Below the pieces are notes generated by a model. It was not told the origin of the DNA. It made no database searches and was given only the letters and a program-made list of their open reading frames with translations. Both the position numbers and the translations under genes were made by a program. Positions 23,300 through 33,047 of a stretch of 64,000 nucleotides of DNA are shown piece by piece; position 1 is the first letter of the stretch, and each line of letters starts with the position of its first letter. The DNA is from Pseudomonas viridiflava. Its GTDB lineage: Bacteria; Pseudomonadota; Gammaproteobacteria; Pseudomonadales; Pseudomonadaceae. The stretch is taken from contig NZ_UTIQ01000001.1 of assembly GCF_900582625.1 (NCBI RefSeq), positions 992,001 through 1,056,000 of the forward strand, written 5' to 3'.

Positions 23300-23325
23300 C
23301 AGGCCCTCCGAAGCAACAAGACCAA

Positions 23326-23541
23326 TTAGGCCTTGGAGCCGAACACACCGAAACGCTGCTTGAAGCGATCAACACGGCCGCCAACATCCAGCACTTTCTG
23401 CTTGCCGGTGTAGAACGGGTGGCACTCGTTGCACACGTCCAGGCTCAGCGGCTTGGCCAGGGTGGAGCGCGTTTCGATCACGTTACCGCAGCTGCAGGTA
23501 GCGGTTACGGCTTCATATACTGGATGGATATCAGCTTTCAT
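23326..23541 (-). CDS. rpmE: 50S ribosomal protein L31 (zinc-binding type)
   Basis: A 71-residue ribosomal protein with the Cys set of the zinc-containing L31 form: CSC at residues 16-18 and CNEC at 37-40. It starts [12 protein letters not shown] and ends in a basic tail. It is the divergent neighbour of priA, as in other pseudomonads. Confidence 0.97.
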   Translation of the reverse strand: MKADIHPVYEAVTATCSCGNVIETRSTLAKPLSLDVCNECHPFYTGKQKVLDVGGRVDRFKQRFGVFGSKA

Positions 23542-23699
23542 GGTGTATTCCTCAGGTCTATCGCGCCGCCACCCAACACTATTGTCGAGTACCGCACGGA
23601 ATTAGGCCGCGCATCTTATCAGAGTGCGGCGCTGACGCAAGACCGATCGTCAGCCATGTGCATGCTAAGATCGCGCCTCGTTTTTCAGGACATAACCGC

Positions 23700-25919
23700 G
23701 TGCCCGCCGTCATTTTGCGCCTCGCTCTGCCCTCTCCCCTGCGTCGCCTGTTCGATTATCTGCCGCCCAACGGCGTGTCGGGCAGCGACTTGCAGCCGGG
23801 CATGCGGCTGCGAGTGCCGTTTGGAAAACGGGAAATAATCGGCATCTTGGTCGAGCTCAGCGACCACAGCGACGTGCCGGCCGACAAGCTCAAGCCCGCC
23901 ATCGCGCTCATCGATGCGCAGTCGCCCGTGCCGCCCGCGTTCTTCAAGCTGTGCCTGTGGACCGCTCAGTATTACCAGCACAGCCTTGGCGACACCTTTA
24001 GCTGGGCACTGCCCACATTGTTGCGCCAAGGCGAACCGGCCGAAGCGCGGCAGGAACGCTTTTGGCAGGTCACCGAAGGAGCGTCCCAGGACGACCCGCG
24101 CCTCGCCCGCGCCCCGCGCCAGCGCGACGCCCTGAAAATCATCGCGCAGCATCCCCATGGTGTAGCGCATCGGTTGCTCAGTCAGCTGCAGCTCAACAAA
24201 GACAGCCTCGAGCTCCTGCGCGAGAAAGGCCTTGTGACCGTTGAGGCTCGCCGCCATGCCGCCATCGAGCGCCACGGCAATTGGCTTGCCCAACCCGAAC
24301 TGCCGCTCAATCCGGAACAGCGCGCCGCCACCGAGGCCATCCGCAGCGGTTTCGATACCTTTAATGCGTTTTTGCTGGCGGGCGTAACCGGCAGTGGCAA
24401 AACCGAAGTGTATTTGCAGCTGATCCGCGAAACGCTCGAGGCCGGCAAGCAAGCCCTAGTGCTGATTCCGGAAATCAACCTGGGCCCGCAGACACTGGCG
24501 CGCTTCGAGCGTCGTTTCAATGCGCGCATTGCCTTACTGCACTCAGCCGTCAACGACCGTGAACGCCTCGACGCCTGGCTTGCCGCGCGCGACGGTGAGG
24601 CAGACATCATTATCGGTACGCGCTCCGCGCTGTTCACGCCGATGAAAAACCCAGGCCTGATCATCATTGATGAAGAGCACGACGCCTCTTATAAGCAGCA
24701 GGAGGGCTTGCGCTACCACGCCCGCGACCTGGCGCTGGTGCGAGCCCGACAGGAAAACATTCCGATTGTGCTGGGCTCGGCTACGCCTTCCCTCGAAAGT
24801 TTGCAAAACGCCCACGCCGGCCGCTATGGCCTGCTGCGACTGAACCAGCGCGCCGGCGGCGCTCAGCAACCGCGTTTTCTGCGCTTAGACATAAAAAGCC
24901 GGCCGCTCGATAGCGGCATCTCCGGCCCCATGCAGCAAGCCATCGGCCAAACCCTGGCGGCAGGCCAACAGGTGCTGGTGTTTCTCAACCGTCGCGGTTT
25001 TGCCCCTACGTTGTTGTGCCACGACTGTGGCTGGCTGTCGGAATGCCCCCGCTGCGATGCGCGCATGACGGTGCATCAGCGCTCGCGCGAACTGCGTTGC
25101 CACCACTGCGGCCACGTCGAGCGTCAGCCCAGCAATTGCCCGAAGTGTGCACAAGTGGATCTGCGCCCGGTCGGCGCCGGTACCGAGCGCGCTGAAGATC
25201 GCCTCGCTACCTTGTTCCCCGATGTGCCCGTGCTGCGCGTCGACCGCGAAAGCACCTCGCGCAAAGACGCCATGCAGAACCTGTTTAACACCATTAATAA
25301 AGGCGAGCCGTGCATCCTCATCGGCACGCAGATGCTGGCCAAGGGGCACCACTTCCCGAGGGTCACGCTGGTTTCCATTCTGGATGCCGACGGCGGCCTG
25401 TTCTCCGCCGACTTCCGCGCCAGCGAGCGCATGGCGCAGTTGATTGTGCAGGTGGCTGGCCGCGCCGGCAGGGCGGAAGAGCCGGGCAAAGTGATTATCC
25501 AAACCCATCTCGCCGATCACCCGCTGCTGGTGCAACTGACCGAGCAAGGTTATTTCGCTTTTGCCGAGCAAGCCCTGAGCGAGCGCCGCGCAGCGGGCCT
25601 GCCGCCGTTCTGTCATCTGGCATTGCTGCGCGCCGAAGCACACAAACCCGGCCAAGCGGAAGGCTTCCTGGACGAGGCCTGTACCGAAGCGGAACTCCTG
25701 TTGAGCGAGCTGACCCTCACCGGTATCGAACTACTCGGCCCGGTGCCGGCTCCCATGGAACGTCGCGCCGGCCGCTACCGCGCTCAATTGCTGGTGCAAG
25801 CCAACGCCCGTGCGCCGCTGCACAAGCTGCTCAACTACTGGCTGACGGCGTTGGAAAAAATGCCCAGCGGCCGGGCAGTTCGGTGGTCGCTGGACGTTGA
25901 TCCGATCGATCTGTTTTAG
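23700..25919 (+). CDS. priA: Primosomal protein N' (replication restart helicase)
   Basis: PriA recognises abandoned forks and D-loops and reloads the replisome. The 739-residue product starts at GTG 23700 (MPAVILRLALPSPLRR), with AGGA at 23686-23689 as ribosome site. An upstream in-frame ATG at 23658 would add 14 residues unlike the family. After the N-terminal 3'-DNA-binding domain come Walker A GVTGSGKTEVY, the DEEH box, and the zinc-binding cysteines CHDCGWLSECPRC and CHHCGHVERQPSNCPKC, then helicase motifs IGTQMLAKGHHFP and QVAGRAGR. It is followed by argS after 173 bases. Confidence 0.96.
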   Translation: MPAVILRLALPSPLRRLFDYLPPNGVSGSDLQPGMRLRVPFGKREIIGILVELSDHSDVPADKLKPAIALIDAQSPVPPAFFKLCLWTAQYYQHSLGDTFSWALPTLLRQGEPAEARQERFWQVTEGASQDDPRLARAPRQRDALKIIAQHPHGVAHRLLSQLQLNKDSLELLREKGLVTVEARRHAAIERHGNWLAQPELPLNPEQRAATEAIRSGFDTFNAFLLAGVTGSGKTEVYLQLIRETLEAGKQALVLIPEINLGPQTLARFERRFNARIALLHSAVNDRERLDAWLAARDGEADIIIGTRSALFTPMKNPGLIIIDEEHDASYKQQEGLRYHARDLALVRARQENIPIVLGSATPSLESLQNAHAGRYGLLRLNQRAGGAQQPRFLRLDIKSRPLDSGISGPMQQAIGQTLAAGQQVLVFLNRRGFAPTLLCHDCGWLSECPRCDARMTVHQRSRELRCHHCGHVERQPSNCPKCAQVDLRPVGAGTERAEDRLATLFPDVPVLRVDRESTSRKDAMQNLFNTINKGEPCILIGTQMLAKGHHFPRVTLVSILDADGGLFSADFRASERMAQLIVQVAGRAGRAEEPGKVIIQTHLADHPLLVQLTEQGYFAFAEQALSERRAAGLPPFCHLALLRAEAHKPGQAEGFLDEACTEAELLLSELTLTGIELLGPVPAPMERRAGRYRAQLLVQANARAPLHKLLNYWLTALEKMPSGRAVRWSLDVDPIDLF

Positions 25920-26092
25920 CCAGGCGTAAGCAAAACCGGCGGTTCGATGCGTTTTTCGTACACCCTGTCAGTCCCCATCGCAGGCCCACCGATGACCGGT
26001 GCGGTTGGCAATGCCGTCATCGCCACGGATAATGGCCCATTTTCCACCCGCTTCCCGGCGCCCTGGCGCCCCGATGGCCGCACGAGCAGACC

Positions 26093-27832
26093 ATGAAAGA
26101 CACCATTCGCCAGCTGATCCAGCAAGCCCTCACCCGCCTCGTCAGCGACGGCGTACTGCCCGAAGGCCTTACGCCAGTGATCCAGGTCGAGAACACCAAA
26201 GACAAAAGCCACGGCGATTTCGCCAGCAACATCGCCATGATGTTGGCGAAACCGGCTGCCATGAAGCCGCGCGACCTGGCTGAAAAAATCATCGCTGCCC
26301 TGCCCGCCGACCCGCAAATCCGCAAGGTCGAAATCGCCGGCCCCGGCTTCCTGAATTTCTACCAAGACACCCAGGCCCTCGCCGAACGCCTTGAGCTGGC
26401 CCTGGCCGATGCCAAACTTGCGGTGCGCAAAGGCAGTCCTGCCCAGCGCGTGGTGGTCGACTTGTCATCGCCCAACCTGGCGAAAGAAATGCACGTCGGC
26501 CACCTGCGCTCCACCATCATTGGCGACGGCGTGTCGCGGGTGCTGGAGTTCCTTGGCGACACCGTCATTCGCCAAAACCATGTGGGCGATTGGGGCACCC
26601 AGTTCGGCATGCTGCTGGCCTACCTGCAGGAAAATCCGGCGACCAGCGAAACAGAATTGTCGGACCTCGAGGGTTTTTATCGCGCGGCCAAGCAGCGCTT
26701 CGATGAATCCCCGGGATTCGCTGACCGCGCCCGTGAGCTCGTGGTACAGCTGCAAGCCGGTGAACCGGAGTGCATGCGCCTGTGGCACAGCTTTAACGCC
26801 ATCTCCCTGGCTCATTGCCAGAAAGCCTACGACCGCCTCAACGTGAAACTCACCCCCGCCGACGTTAAAGGCGAGAGCGCCTATAACGACGACCTGGCAA
26901 ACGTAGTAGCCGACTTGAAAAGCGCCGGCCTGCTGGTCGAAAGCAACGGCGCACAATGCGTGTTCCTTGATGAGTTCAAAAACGCCGAAGGCAACCCGCT
27001 GCCGGTGATCGTGCAAAAGGCTGGCGGTGGTTACCTCTATGCCACCACCGACTTGGCCGCCATGCGCTACCGCAGTCAGGTGTTAAAGGCTGATCGCGTG
27101 CTGTATTTCGTCGACCAGCGTCAGGCGCTGCATTTCCAGCAGGTATTCGAAGTGGCGCGCCGCGCAGGCTTCGTGCACCCCGGCATGCAGCTTGAGCACA
27201 TGGGTTTCGGCACCATGAACGGCGCCGATGGCAAACCGTTCAAAACCCGCGACGGTGGCACCGTGAAGCTGATTGACCTGCTCGACGAAGCGCAGGAGCG
27301 GGCCTATACGCTGGTGAAAGAAAAGAACCCGGACGTGAGCGAAGACGAGTTGCGCACCATTGCCCGTGTAGTGGGCATCGGCTCGGTGAAATATGCCGAC
27401 CTGAGCAAACACCGCACCAGCGACTACAGCTTCAACTTCGAACAGATGCTCAGCTTTGAAGGCAACACCGCGCCGTATTTGCTGTACGCCTACACCCGCG
27501 TGGCGAGCATTTTCCGCAAGCTGGGCAAGGGTTACGACGAAGTGGAAGGCCAGATCCGTCTGGACGCCGCACAAGAGCAAGACCTTGCCGCCAAGCTCGC
27601 GCAGTTCGGTGAAGTGTTGAGCAACGTGGCCGAGAAAGGTACGCCGCATACCTTGTGCACCTACCTCTACGAGCTCGCCGGCCTGTTCTCCAGTTTCTAT
27701 GAACACTGCCCAATTCTTGCTGCCGAAGACCCGGCTACCCAACAAAGCCGCCTGCGCCTGGCGGCCCTGACGGGTCGCACCCTCAAGCAGGGTCTGGAAC
27801 TGCTGGGCCTGGAAACTCTGGAGCGTATGTAA
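26093..27832 (+). CDS. argS: Arginyl-tRNA synthetase
   Basis: Charges tRNA-Arg. The 579-residue class I synthetase has the N-terminal Add-1 domain, the HIGH-type motif HVGH in [14 protein letters not shown] (about 131-144), and the C-terminal DALR anticodon-binding domain with [15 protein letters not shown]. It ends ERM followed by TAA, one base before the TTG start of the next gene, so the two are co-transcribed. Confidence 0.97.
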   Translation: MKDTIRQLIQQALTRLVSDGVLPEGLTPVIQVENTKDKSHGDFASNIAMMLAKPAAMKPRDLAEKIIAALPADPQIRKVEIAGPGFLNFYQDTQALAERLELALADAKLAVRKGSPAQRVVVDLSSPNLAKEMHVGHLRSTIIGDGVSRVLEFLGDTVIRQNHVGDWGTQFGMLLAYLQENPATSETELSDLEGFYRAAKQRFDESPGFADRARELVVQLQAGEPECMRLWHSFNAISLAHCQKAYDRLNVKLTPADVKGESAYNDDLANVVADLKSAGLLVESNGAQCVFLDEFKNAEGNPLPVIVQKAGGGYLYATTDLAAMRYRSQVLKADRVLYFVDQRQALHFQQVFEVARRAGFVHPGMQLEHMGFGTMNGADGKPFKTRDGGTVKLIDLLDEAQERAYTLVKEKNPDVSEDELRTIARVVGIGSVKYADLSKHRTSDYSFNFEQMLSFEGNTAPYLLYAYTRVASIFRKLGKGYDEVEGQIRLDAAQEQDLAAKLAQFGEVLSNVAEKGTPHTLCTYLYELAGLFSSFYEHCPILAAEDPATQQSRLRLAALTGRTLKQGLELLGLETLERM

Positions 27833-27833
27833 G

Positions 27834-28514
27834 TTGGCGGCTAAGAAAAAACCTGCACCCAAGCGCGGCGCAAGCCGCTATCAAGCGCCTGCAAAACGTC
27901 CCGTTCCGGGCTGGATCTGGCTGGCGTGCGGCTTGGCCATCGGCGCATTCATTGTGCTGTTGATGAAGCTTGAACCGGGGCGCAAAGAAATCCAGCGCGA
28001 CAAGCCGGACGACAAAAACACCAAAACCACCGTGGTGCCGAAAACGCCGGCGAACCCCAACACGCCGACGCCCAGCGGTCCGGTCAAGCCCAAGTACGAT
28101 TTCTATACCTTGCTGCCCGAGTCGGAAGTCATCGTGCCCCCGGAAGCTGTGCCGGAAAAAACGCCGCCGCCTGCCACGCCGGCCGAGCTGGCCAAAGCCG
28201 ACGCCGCGCGCGCGGAAGCAGCACTCAAGGGTGAAACCCCACCGCCGTTGCCCACTGCAGTGAAAGCGGCCGTGACGCAGTATTTCTTGCAGGCCGGTTC
28301 CTTCCGCAAGCAAGACGACGCCGACAAAGTACGCGCGCAGATCATTCTGCTGGGGCAGGACGTCCAGGTGGAGTCGGGCATGGTGCGCGAAGAAACCTGG
28401 TACCGCGTGCTGGTGGGTCCGTTTAGCAACCGTGAGCAACTCACGGCCGCGCAGAAGAAGCTGGCCGGCAGCGGCTTCAGCAACTTGCTGCTGCAACAGC
28501 GACAAGGACGTTAA
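27834..28514 (+). CDS. SPOR-domain inner-membrane protein (FtsN-like)
   Basis: A 226-residue protein with a TTG start one base after argS. A short basic cytoplasmic segment (MAAKKKPAPKRGASRY) leads to one transmembrane helix (about 25-44), a Pro/Lys/Thr-rich linker and a C-terminal SPOR domain (about 144-222, beginning YFLQAGSFRKQDDADKVRAQ). This architecture is that of FtsN-type division proteins that bind septal glycan strands, and the position after argS matches pseudomonads. FtsN identity is not proven from sequence alone. Confidence 0.88.
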   Translation: MAAKKKPAPKRGASRYQAPAKRPVPGWIWLACGLAIGAFIVLLMKLEPGRKEIQRDKPDDKNTKTTVVPKTPANPNTPTPSGPVKPKYDFYTLLPESEVIVPPEAVPEKTPPPATPAELAKADAARAEAALKGETPPPLPTAVKAAVTQYFLQAGSFRKQDDADKVRAQIILLGQDVQVESGMVREETWYRVLVGPFSNREQLTAAQKKLAGSGFSNLLLQQRQGR

Positions 28515-28577
28515 GCCACCACGCGCCGCAAAGTTGCCCCAATGCCCTTGGGCAGCTTCCTACATAGGCGCCATACC

Positions 28578-28606
28578 CCCGAGCGGCATAGTCGATGCCG
28601 CTCGGG
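28578..28606. terminator. Hairpin after the argS-SPOR unit
   Basis: CCCGAGCGGCAT pairs with ATGCCGCTCGGG (12 bp) around AGTCG, about 65 bases after the SPOR gene stop and 50 bases before the LPMO start. There is no T-run, so it is a weak intrinsic terminator or an mRNA-end stabiliser. Confidence 0.5.
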
Positions 28607-28658
28607 CCAAGCGTGAAAAAGCTACGCCAACGCCCTATCCGCCCGAGCGTCCTCTCCT

Positions 28659-30203
28659 ATGAAAAGGTCGCTTCGTATGCATAAGTCATCCCTTCCTTCG
28701 CCTTTACGTCATCTGCCACTTCTAGCTGCGATGAGTCTGGCCGGGCTTACGGCTCAGCAGGTATCGGCCCACGGTTATGTGGAACAACCTAAATCGCGTG
28801 CCGTTCTGTGCACCGCCTCGGCCGGCAACCTGAACAGCAACTGCGGCAACGTGGCATACGAACCTCAAAGCCTGGAGTACGGCCCCTCGGTCAACCATCA
28901 CTTCAACGGCGCTTACTGTGCCGGCGACTTCACTCAGTGCGGCCCGGCCAACGAAACCATCGCCGCCGCTGGCATTGCGGCGTTCGGTCAGTTGAACGAG
29001 CAATCCGCCACGCGCTGGGCGAAGAACCCGATCAAGCCCGGCCCAAACACCTTCAAATGGCACTACACCGCTGGCCACGCCACGTCGTACTACCAGTTCT
29101 ACATCACCAAGAACGACTGGAATCCCAACCAACCGCTGACGCGTGACTCATTCGAACTGACGCCGCTGCTGCATGAAGACGCCTACGGTGCGCGCCCCGC
29201 AAACGGCGACAGCAGCGACCATACGGTGAATATTCCGGCCGACCACAGTGGCTACCACGTCATCTTGGCCACGTGGAAAATTGCCGATACCGCCGCCACG
29301 TTCTACCAAGTCATCGACGTCAACATCAGCGGCACCAGCGCCAGCGTTCCAGGCACCAGCACTCCGCCAGTTACCGTACCGGCCGCTGCCTGGAGAAATA
29401 TCGGCACCGTGCAGCCGCAAGCCCTGCAAGTGGGCGACACAGTAAAAACCCGCGTGTTCACTGCCCAAGGCGAACAAGCCGACCGCCAAACCTCGCTGAC
29501 CATCGAAACGGTCGATCAGGCCCAAGCCAACATCTGGCCGTTCCTGCTGGCGCAAAAGGTGGCGAAAGCCAACGCCGGTTACTTGATGGGCGAGCTCAAC
29601 ACGCGCAACGAAGTGGTGCCCAACTACGGGCAAAACAGCGTGTATAGCAAAGCCGACAGCGATGTCGTGCGGGTCGAAATCCAGAAAATTCAAGGCGCAC
29701 CCATCACCGCGGGTAGCCTCGAGCTAAACGGCCTGCAAGACACCTACCGGGTGGAAGGCGGTAAAGCACAGCTGCATTTCAACGCTCTCACCCAAGGCGG
29801 CGCGTACACCGTCAGCGCCACTATCTTCAACGCCGCTGGCGAAAGCGTGGCGTATCAACAGAGCGCTGCGGGCGTAACCTCGCCACACCTGATGTTCACC
29901 TTGGATAACCCGGCGGGCGGCACCTACGACCTGGTGGTGGTGGCGAAGCCGGAACAAGGCGAGCCGCTGCAGAAAACTCACCGCTTCACCATCGACGCGC
30001 CAAGCGTCAGCGCCCATGACTACGTGTTCCCCACAGGCCTGAAGAGCTACAAAGCCGGCACGAAAGTGTTGGCCCGCGACGGCAACACTTACGTCTGTAA
30101 GCCGTTCCCCTACAGCGGCTACTGCCTGCAGTGGAGCACCAGCGCAACGCAATACGAGCCGGGCACCGGTTCGCACTGGCAGATGGCCTGGACCCGCGAC
30201 TGA
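28659..30203 (+). CDS. Secreted chitin-active lytic polysaccharide monooxygenase (AA10, CbpD-like)
   Basis: The 514-residue precursor has a signal peptide ending VSA, so the mature protein starts at His38 (HGYVEQPKSR). That N-terminal histidine is the first arm of the copper histidine brace; the second is the His in AGHATSYYQFY, and FYQVIDVNI supplies the usual axial aromatic. After the AA10 domain (38 to about 230) comes a beta-sandwich linker region (about 245-440), then a C-terminal carbohydrate-binding module (about 452-514, with YVCKPFPYSGYCLQW) like CBM73. CbpD-type enzymes cleave chitin oxidatively and are exported by type II secretion. ATG at 28677 is an alternative start with a better-placed AAGG. 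The gene has its own terminator and is absent here in the PAO1-type gene order. Confidence 0.9.
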   Translation: MKRSLRMHKSSLPSPLRHLPLLAAMSLAGLTAQQVSAHGYVEQPKSRAVLCTASAGNLNSNCGNVAYEPQSLEYGPSVNHHFNGAYCAGDFTQCGPANETIAAAGIAAFGQLNEQSATRWAKNPIKPGPNTFKWHYTAGHATSYYQFYITKNDWNPNQPLTRDSFELTPLLHEDAYGARPANGDSSDHTVNIPADHSGYHVILATWKIADTAATFYQVIDVNISGTSASVPGTSTPPVTVPAAAWRNIGTVQPQALQVGDTVKTRVFTAQGEQADRQTSLTIETVDQAQANIWPFLLAQKVAKANAGYLMGELNTRNEVVPNYGQNSVYSKADSDVVRVEIQKIQGAPITAGSLELNGLQDTYRVEGGKAQLHFNALTQGGAYTVSATIFNAAGESVAYQQSAAGVTSPHLMFTLDNPAGGTYDLVVVAKPEQGEPLQKTHRFTIDAPSVSAHDYVFPTGLKSYKAGTKVLARDGNTYVCKPFPYSGYCLQWSTSATQYEPGTGSHWQMAWTRD

Positions 30204-30228
30204 CCTGACGAGTCACTAGCGTTCGGTT

Positions 30229-30260
30229 GAAACAGCGAGGCGCTTGCCTCGCTGTTTCTT
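30229..30260 (+). terminator. Terminator of the LPMO gene
   Basis: GAAACAGCGAGGC pairs perfectly (13 bp) with GCCTCGCTGTTTC around GCTT and is followed by TT. It begins 26 bases after the LPMO stop codon. Confidence 0.8.
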
Positions 30261-30322
30261 AAGCGTCGCCACCCTGACACACACTGACGTAAACGTTGAT
30301 CCCACCCCATTGCCCGGCAGCG

Positions 30323-30351
30323 GTTGAAATGCCCGGCACCCTCCCCCATAT
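30323..30351 (+). promoter_or_regulatory. Sigma-32 heat-shock promoter of hslVU
   Basis: TTGAAA (30324-30329) is followed after 14 bases by CCCCATAT (30344-30351), matching the heat-shock consensus CTTGAAA-N13/17-CCCCATNT with the usual spacing. It lies about 47 bases before the hslV start. hslVU is a classic heat-shock operon, so location and function agree. Confidence 0.85.
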
Positions 30352-30397
30352 GAGTTTCCACTAGGGCACTTTCGCCCCCAGCGTGGAGACTTTCCCC

Positions 30398-30928
30398 TTG
30401 ACCACCATCGTTTCAGTTCGTCGCCACGGCAAAGTCGTCATGGGCGGCGACGGCCAGGTTTCTCTCGGCAACACCGTGATGAAAGGCAACGCGAAAAAAG
30501 TCCGTCGCCTGTACCACGGCCAGGTAATTGCCGGTTTCGCCGGCGCCACCGCCGACGCCTTCACCCTGTTCGAGCGCTTCGAAGGGCAACTGGAAAAACA
30601 CCAGGGTCACCTGGTTCGTGCGGCCGTCGAGTTGGCCAAAGAATGGCGTACCGACCGCTCTCTCAGCCGCCTGGAAGCCATGCTCGCTGTGGCGAACAAA
30701 GACGCCTCGTTGATCATCACCGGCAACGGTGACGTCGTTGAACCCGAAGACGGCCTGATTGCCATGGGTTCCGGCGGGCCTTACGCCCAGGCCGCCGCCC
30801 GCGCGCTGCTGATGCACAGTGAACTCAGTGCCCGCGAAGTGGCCGAAACTGCATTGGGTATCGCCGGCGATATCTGCGTGTTCACCAATCACAATCTGAC
30901 TATCGAGGAGCTGGACCTCGCTGTCTGA
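30398..30928 (+). CDS. hslV: ATP-dependent protease proteolytic subunit HslV (ClpQ)
   Basis: HslV is the proteasome-like peptidase of the HslUV complex, degrading unfolded and regulatory proteins. Starting at TTG 30398 gives a 176-residue product ([14 protein letters not shown]). Removal of Met exposes the catalytic Thr1, so this start is required. GGAG at 30384-30387 is correctly placed, while a GTG at 30383 would bury the active Thr. The GSGG and [18 protein letters not shown] blocks match the family. HslU follows after 14 bases. Confidence 0.96.
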   Translation: MTTIVSVRRHGKVVMGGDGQVSLGNTVMKGNAKKVRRLYHGQVIAGFAGATADAFTLFERFEGQLEKHQGHLVRAAVELAKEWRTDRSLSRLEAMLAVANKDASLIITGNGDVVEPEDGLIAMGSGGPYAQAAARALLMHSELSAREVAETALGIAGDICVFTNHNLTIEELDLAV

Positions 30929-30942
30929 GGCCCGACCATTCC

Positions 30943-32283
30943 ATGCCCATGACGCCCCGCGAAATTGTTCACGAACTGAGCCGTCACATCATCGGCCAGG
31001 ACGAAGCCAAGCGTGCCGTAGCCATTGCGCTGCGCAACCGCTGGCGCCGCATGCAGCTGCCTGCCGAATTGCGTGCTGAAGTAACGCCCAAGAATATTCT
31101 GATGATCGGCCCGACCGGCGTCGGCAAAACCGAGATCGCCCGCCGCCTGGCCAAGCTGGCCAACGCGCCGTTCCTAAAAGTGGAAGCGACCAAATTCACC
31201 GAGGTCGGCTACGTCGGTCGCGATGTGGAATCGATCATCCGTGACCTCGCGGACGCGGCAATCAAAATGCTGCGCGAGCAGGAGATGGTCAAAGTCCGTC
31301 ACCGCGCGGAAGACGCCGCTGAGGAACGCATCCTCGACGCCTTGTTGCCGCCGGCCCGCGTTGGTTTCAACGAAGACCAGACCCCGAGCAACGATTCCAA
31401 CACCCGCCAGCTGTTCCGCAAGCGTTTGCGTGAAGGACAACTGGACGACAAAGACATCGAGATCGAAGTGGCCGACGCGCCAGGCGGCGTGGAAATCATG
31501 GCCCCGCCCGGCATGGAAGAAATGACCAACCAGCTGCAAAGCCTGTTCTCCAATATGGGCAAGGGCAAAAAGAAAGCCCGCAAGCTCAAGGTGAAAGAGG
31601 CACTCAAGCTGGTGCGCGACGAAGAAGCGGCGCGCCTGGTCAACGAAGAGGAATTGAAAGCGCAGGCACTCGAAGCCGTCGAACAGCACGGCATCGTGTT
31701 TATCGATGAAATCGACAAAGTGGCCAAGCGCGGCAATGTCGGCGGTGCCGATGTGTCCCGCGAAGGTGTGCAGCGCGACTTGCTGCCGCTGATCGAAGGC
31801 TGCACGGTGAACACCAAGCTGGGCATGGTCAAAACCGACCACATCTTGTTCATCGCCTCGGGTGCGTTCCACCTGAGTAAGCCAAGCGATCTGGTGCCGG
31901 AGCTACAAGGCCGCTTGCCGATTCGCGTTGAGTTGAAGGCCCTGACGCCGAATGACTTCGAGCGCATTCTCACCGAGCCGCACGCCTCGCTTACCGAGCA
32001 ATACCGCGAGCTGTTACTGACCGAAGGCCTGACCATCAACTTCGCCCCGGACGGTATCAAGCGTCTGGCCGAAATCGCCTGGCAGGTAAACGAGAAGACC
32101 GAAAACATCGGCGCGCGTCGCTTGCACACGTTGCTTGAGCGTTTGCTGGAAGAGGTGTCGTTCAGCGCGGGTGACCTGGCCAGCAGCCAGGACGGCAACG
32201 CCATCAGCATCGACGCCGAGTACGTCAACAGCCACCTCGGCGAGTTGGCGCAAGACGAAGATCTGTCGCGCTATATTCTCTAA
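30943..32283 (+). CDS. hslU: ATP-dependent protease ATPase subunit HslU (ClpY)
   Basis: A AAA+ unfoldase that feeds substrates to HslV. The 446-residue protein begins [12 protein letters not shown] and has Walker [17 protein letters not shown] (about 54-69), the pore GYVGRD loop, an intermediate I-domain (about 110-240), Walker B VFIDEIDK (about 250-257), and a C-terminus ending in EDLSRYIL, which docks into HslV. It is co-transcribed with hslV under the sigma-32 promoter. Confidence 0.97.
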   Translation: MPMTPREIVHELSRHIIGQDEAKRAVAIALRNRWRRMQLPAELRAEVTPKNILMIGPTGVGKTEIARRLAKLANAPFLKVEATKFTEVGYVGRDVESIIRDLADAAIKMLREQEMVKVRHRAEDAAEERILDALLPPARVGFNEDQTPSNDSNTRQLFRKRLREGQLDDKDIEIEVADAPGGVEIMAPPGMEEMTNQLQSLFSNMGKGKKKARKLKVKEALKLVRDEEAARLVNEEELKAQALEAVEQHGIVFIDEIDKVAKRGNVGGADVSREGVQRDLLPLIEGCTVNTKLGMVKTDHILFIASGAFHLSKPSDLVPELQGRLPIRVELKALTPNDFERILTEPHASLTEQYRELLLTEGLTINFAPDGIKRLAEIAWQVNEKTENIGARRLHTLLERLLEEVSFSAGDLASSQDGNAISIDAEYVNSHLGELAQDEDLSRYIL

Positions 32284-32297
32284 CGCGGTCTTCTTTT

Positions 32298-32368
32298 CGT
32301 AGGAGCCAGCTTGCTGGCGAACCCTGAAAACCTCGTTTCCAGGGTTCGCCAGCAAGCTGGCTCCTACG
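32298..32368. repeat. Head-to-head REP pair (REPIN) forming a long palindrome
   Basis: Two 34-base arms (32298-32331 and 32335-32368) are complementary with one mismatch around a three-base CTC loop. Each arm is a REP of the GTAGGAGCCAGCTTGCTGGC kind. The element starts 15 bases after the hslU stop and may act as an mRNA 3'-end structure. Such REPINs are dispersed by RAYT transposases; none is in the window. Confidence 0.9.
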
Positions 32369-32401
32369 ATTCAACATCCTGTTTTCCAAGCGAGCAGCAC
32401 C

Positions 32402-32776
32402 ATGCGTATTCCCACCGCCATCGAGCTGCACAAGGCCTCAAAAACCCTCACGCTGAAATACGGCGACCACGAAACCTACACCCTGCCCGCCGAATTTCTG
32501 CGCGTGCATTCGCCCTCGGCCGAGGTGCAGGGCCATGGCAAACCGATTCTGCAGGTTGGCAAATTAGGCGTCGGCTTAAGCCGTATCGAACCGGCTGGGC
32601 AGTACGCACTAAAGTTGTGCTTCGACGACGGGCATGACAGCGGATTGTTCACCTGGGACTACCTGGAGCAACTGGCGCAACGTCAGGAAGAACTTTGGGC
32701 TGATTATCTTCAAGAGCTCGCACGCGCTGGAAAGTCGCGTGACCCGGCGGTGTCCGTGGTCAAGCTGATGCTCTAA
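32402..32776 (+). CDS. DUF971 (gamma-butyrobetaine hydroxylase-like N-terminal) protein
   Basis: A 124-residue cytoplasmic protein that is almost entirely one DUF971 domain (about 5-95): LRVHSPSAEVQGHG, the VGLSRIEPAGQYALKLCFDDGHDSGLFTW strand set (reported here only in outline), and WDYLEQLA. In longer proteins this fold sits ahead of gamma-butyrobetaine hydroxylases; stand-alone copies have been linked to Fe-S cluster and metal biology, but the function here is unknown. It occupies the same hslU-to-phaC1 position in other pseudomonads. Confidence 0.88.
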   Translation: MRIPTAIELHKASKTLTLKYGDHETYTLPAEFLRVHSPSAEVQGHGKPILQVGKLGVGLSRIEPAGQYALKLCFDDGHDSGLFTWDYLEQLAQRQEELWADYLQELARAGKSRDPAVSVVKLML

Positions 32777-32894
32777 TCCGACCCTTCCGACAGGTTAGGG
32801 CGAACTTTCTAAACCCCCTCGGCATACTCCCCTACGCGCTTGGCCAAGTGACTGGCCTGCTTGCGCAAACGCTGAAACTCGGGTAACCAATTAC

Positions 32895-32911
32895 CTGGCA
32901 GGTTCCGTGCA
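32895..32911 (+). promoter_or_regulatory. Candidate sigma-54 (RpoN) promoter of phaC1
   Basis: CTGGCAGGTTCCGTGCA matches the YTGGCACG-N4-TTGCW consensus with GG and GC at the exact -24/-12 spacing and two mismatches. It lies about 137 bases before the phaC1 ATG in the 271-base gap after the DUF971 gene. Confidence 0.55.
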
Positions 32912-33047
32912 TTTGACTGTGTCAGATGCAATGAATGAAGCGGAGCTAGCTCCGCCCCCGGTAACCCGAGCAGTACTAGGCGCTAACGCCCTGTGTCCGT
33001 GCACAGCAGCATGCCGGTATCAGCCTCAGGACAATGGAGCGTCGTTG

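Noticed and set aside
32907..33047. N-terminal extension of PhaC1
   Set aside because: The open frame upstream of 33048 covers the promoter and leader; catalytic residues fall at 296/451/479 only with the 33048 start.
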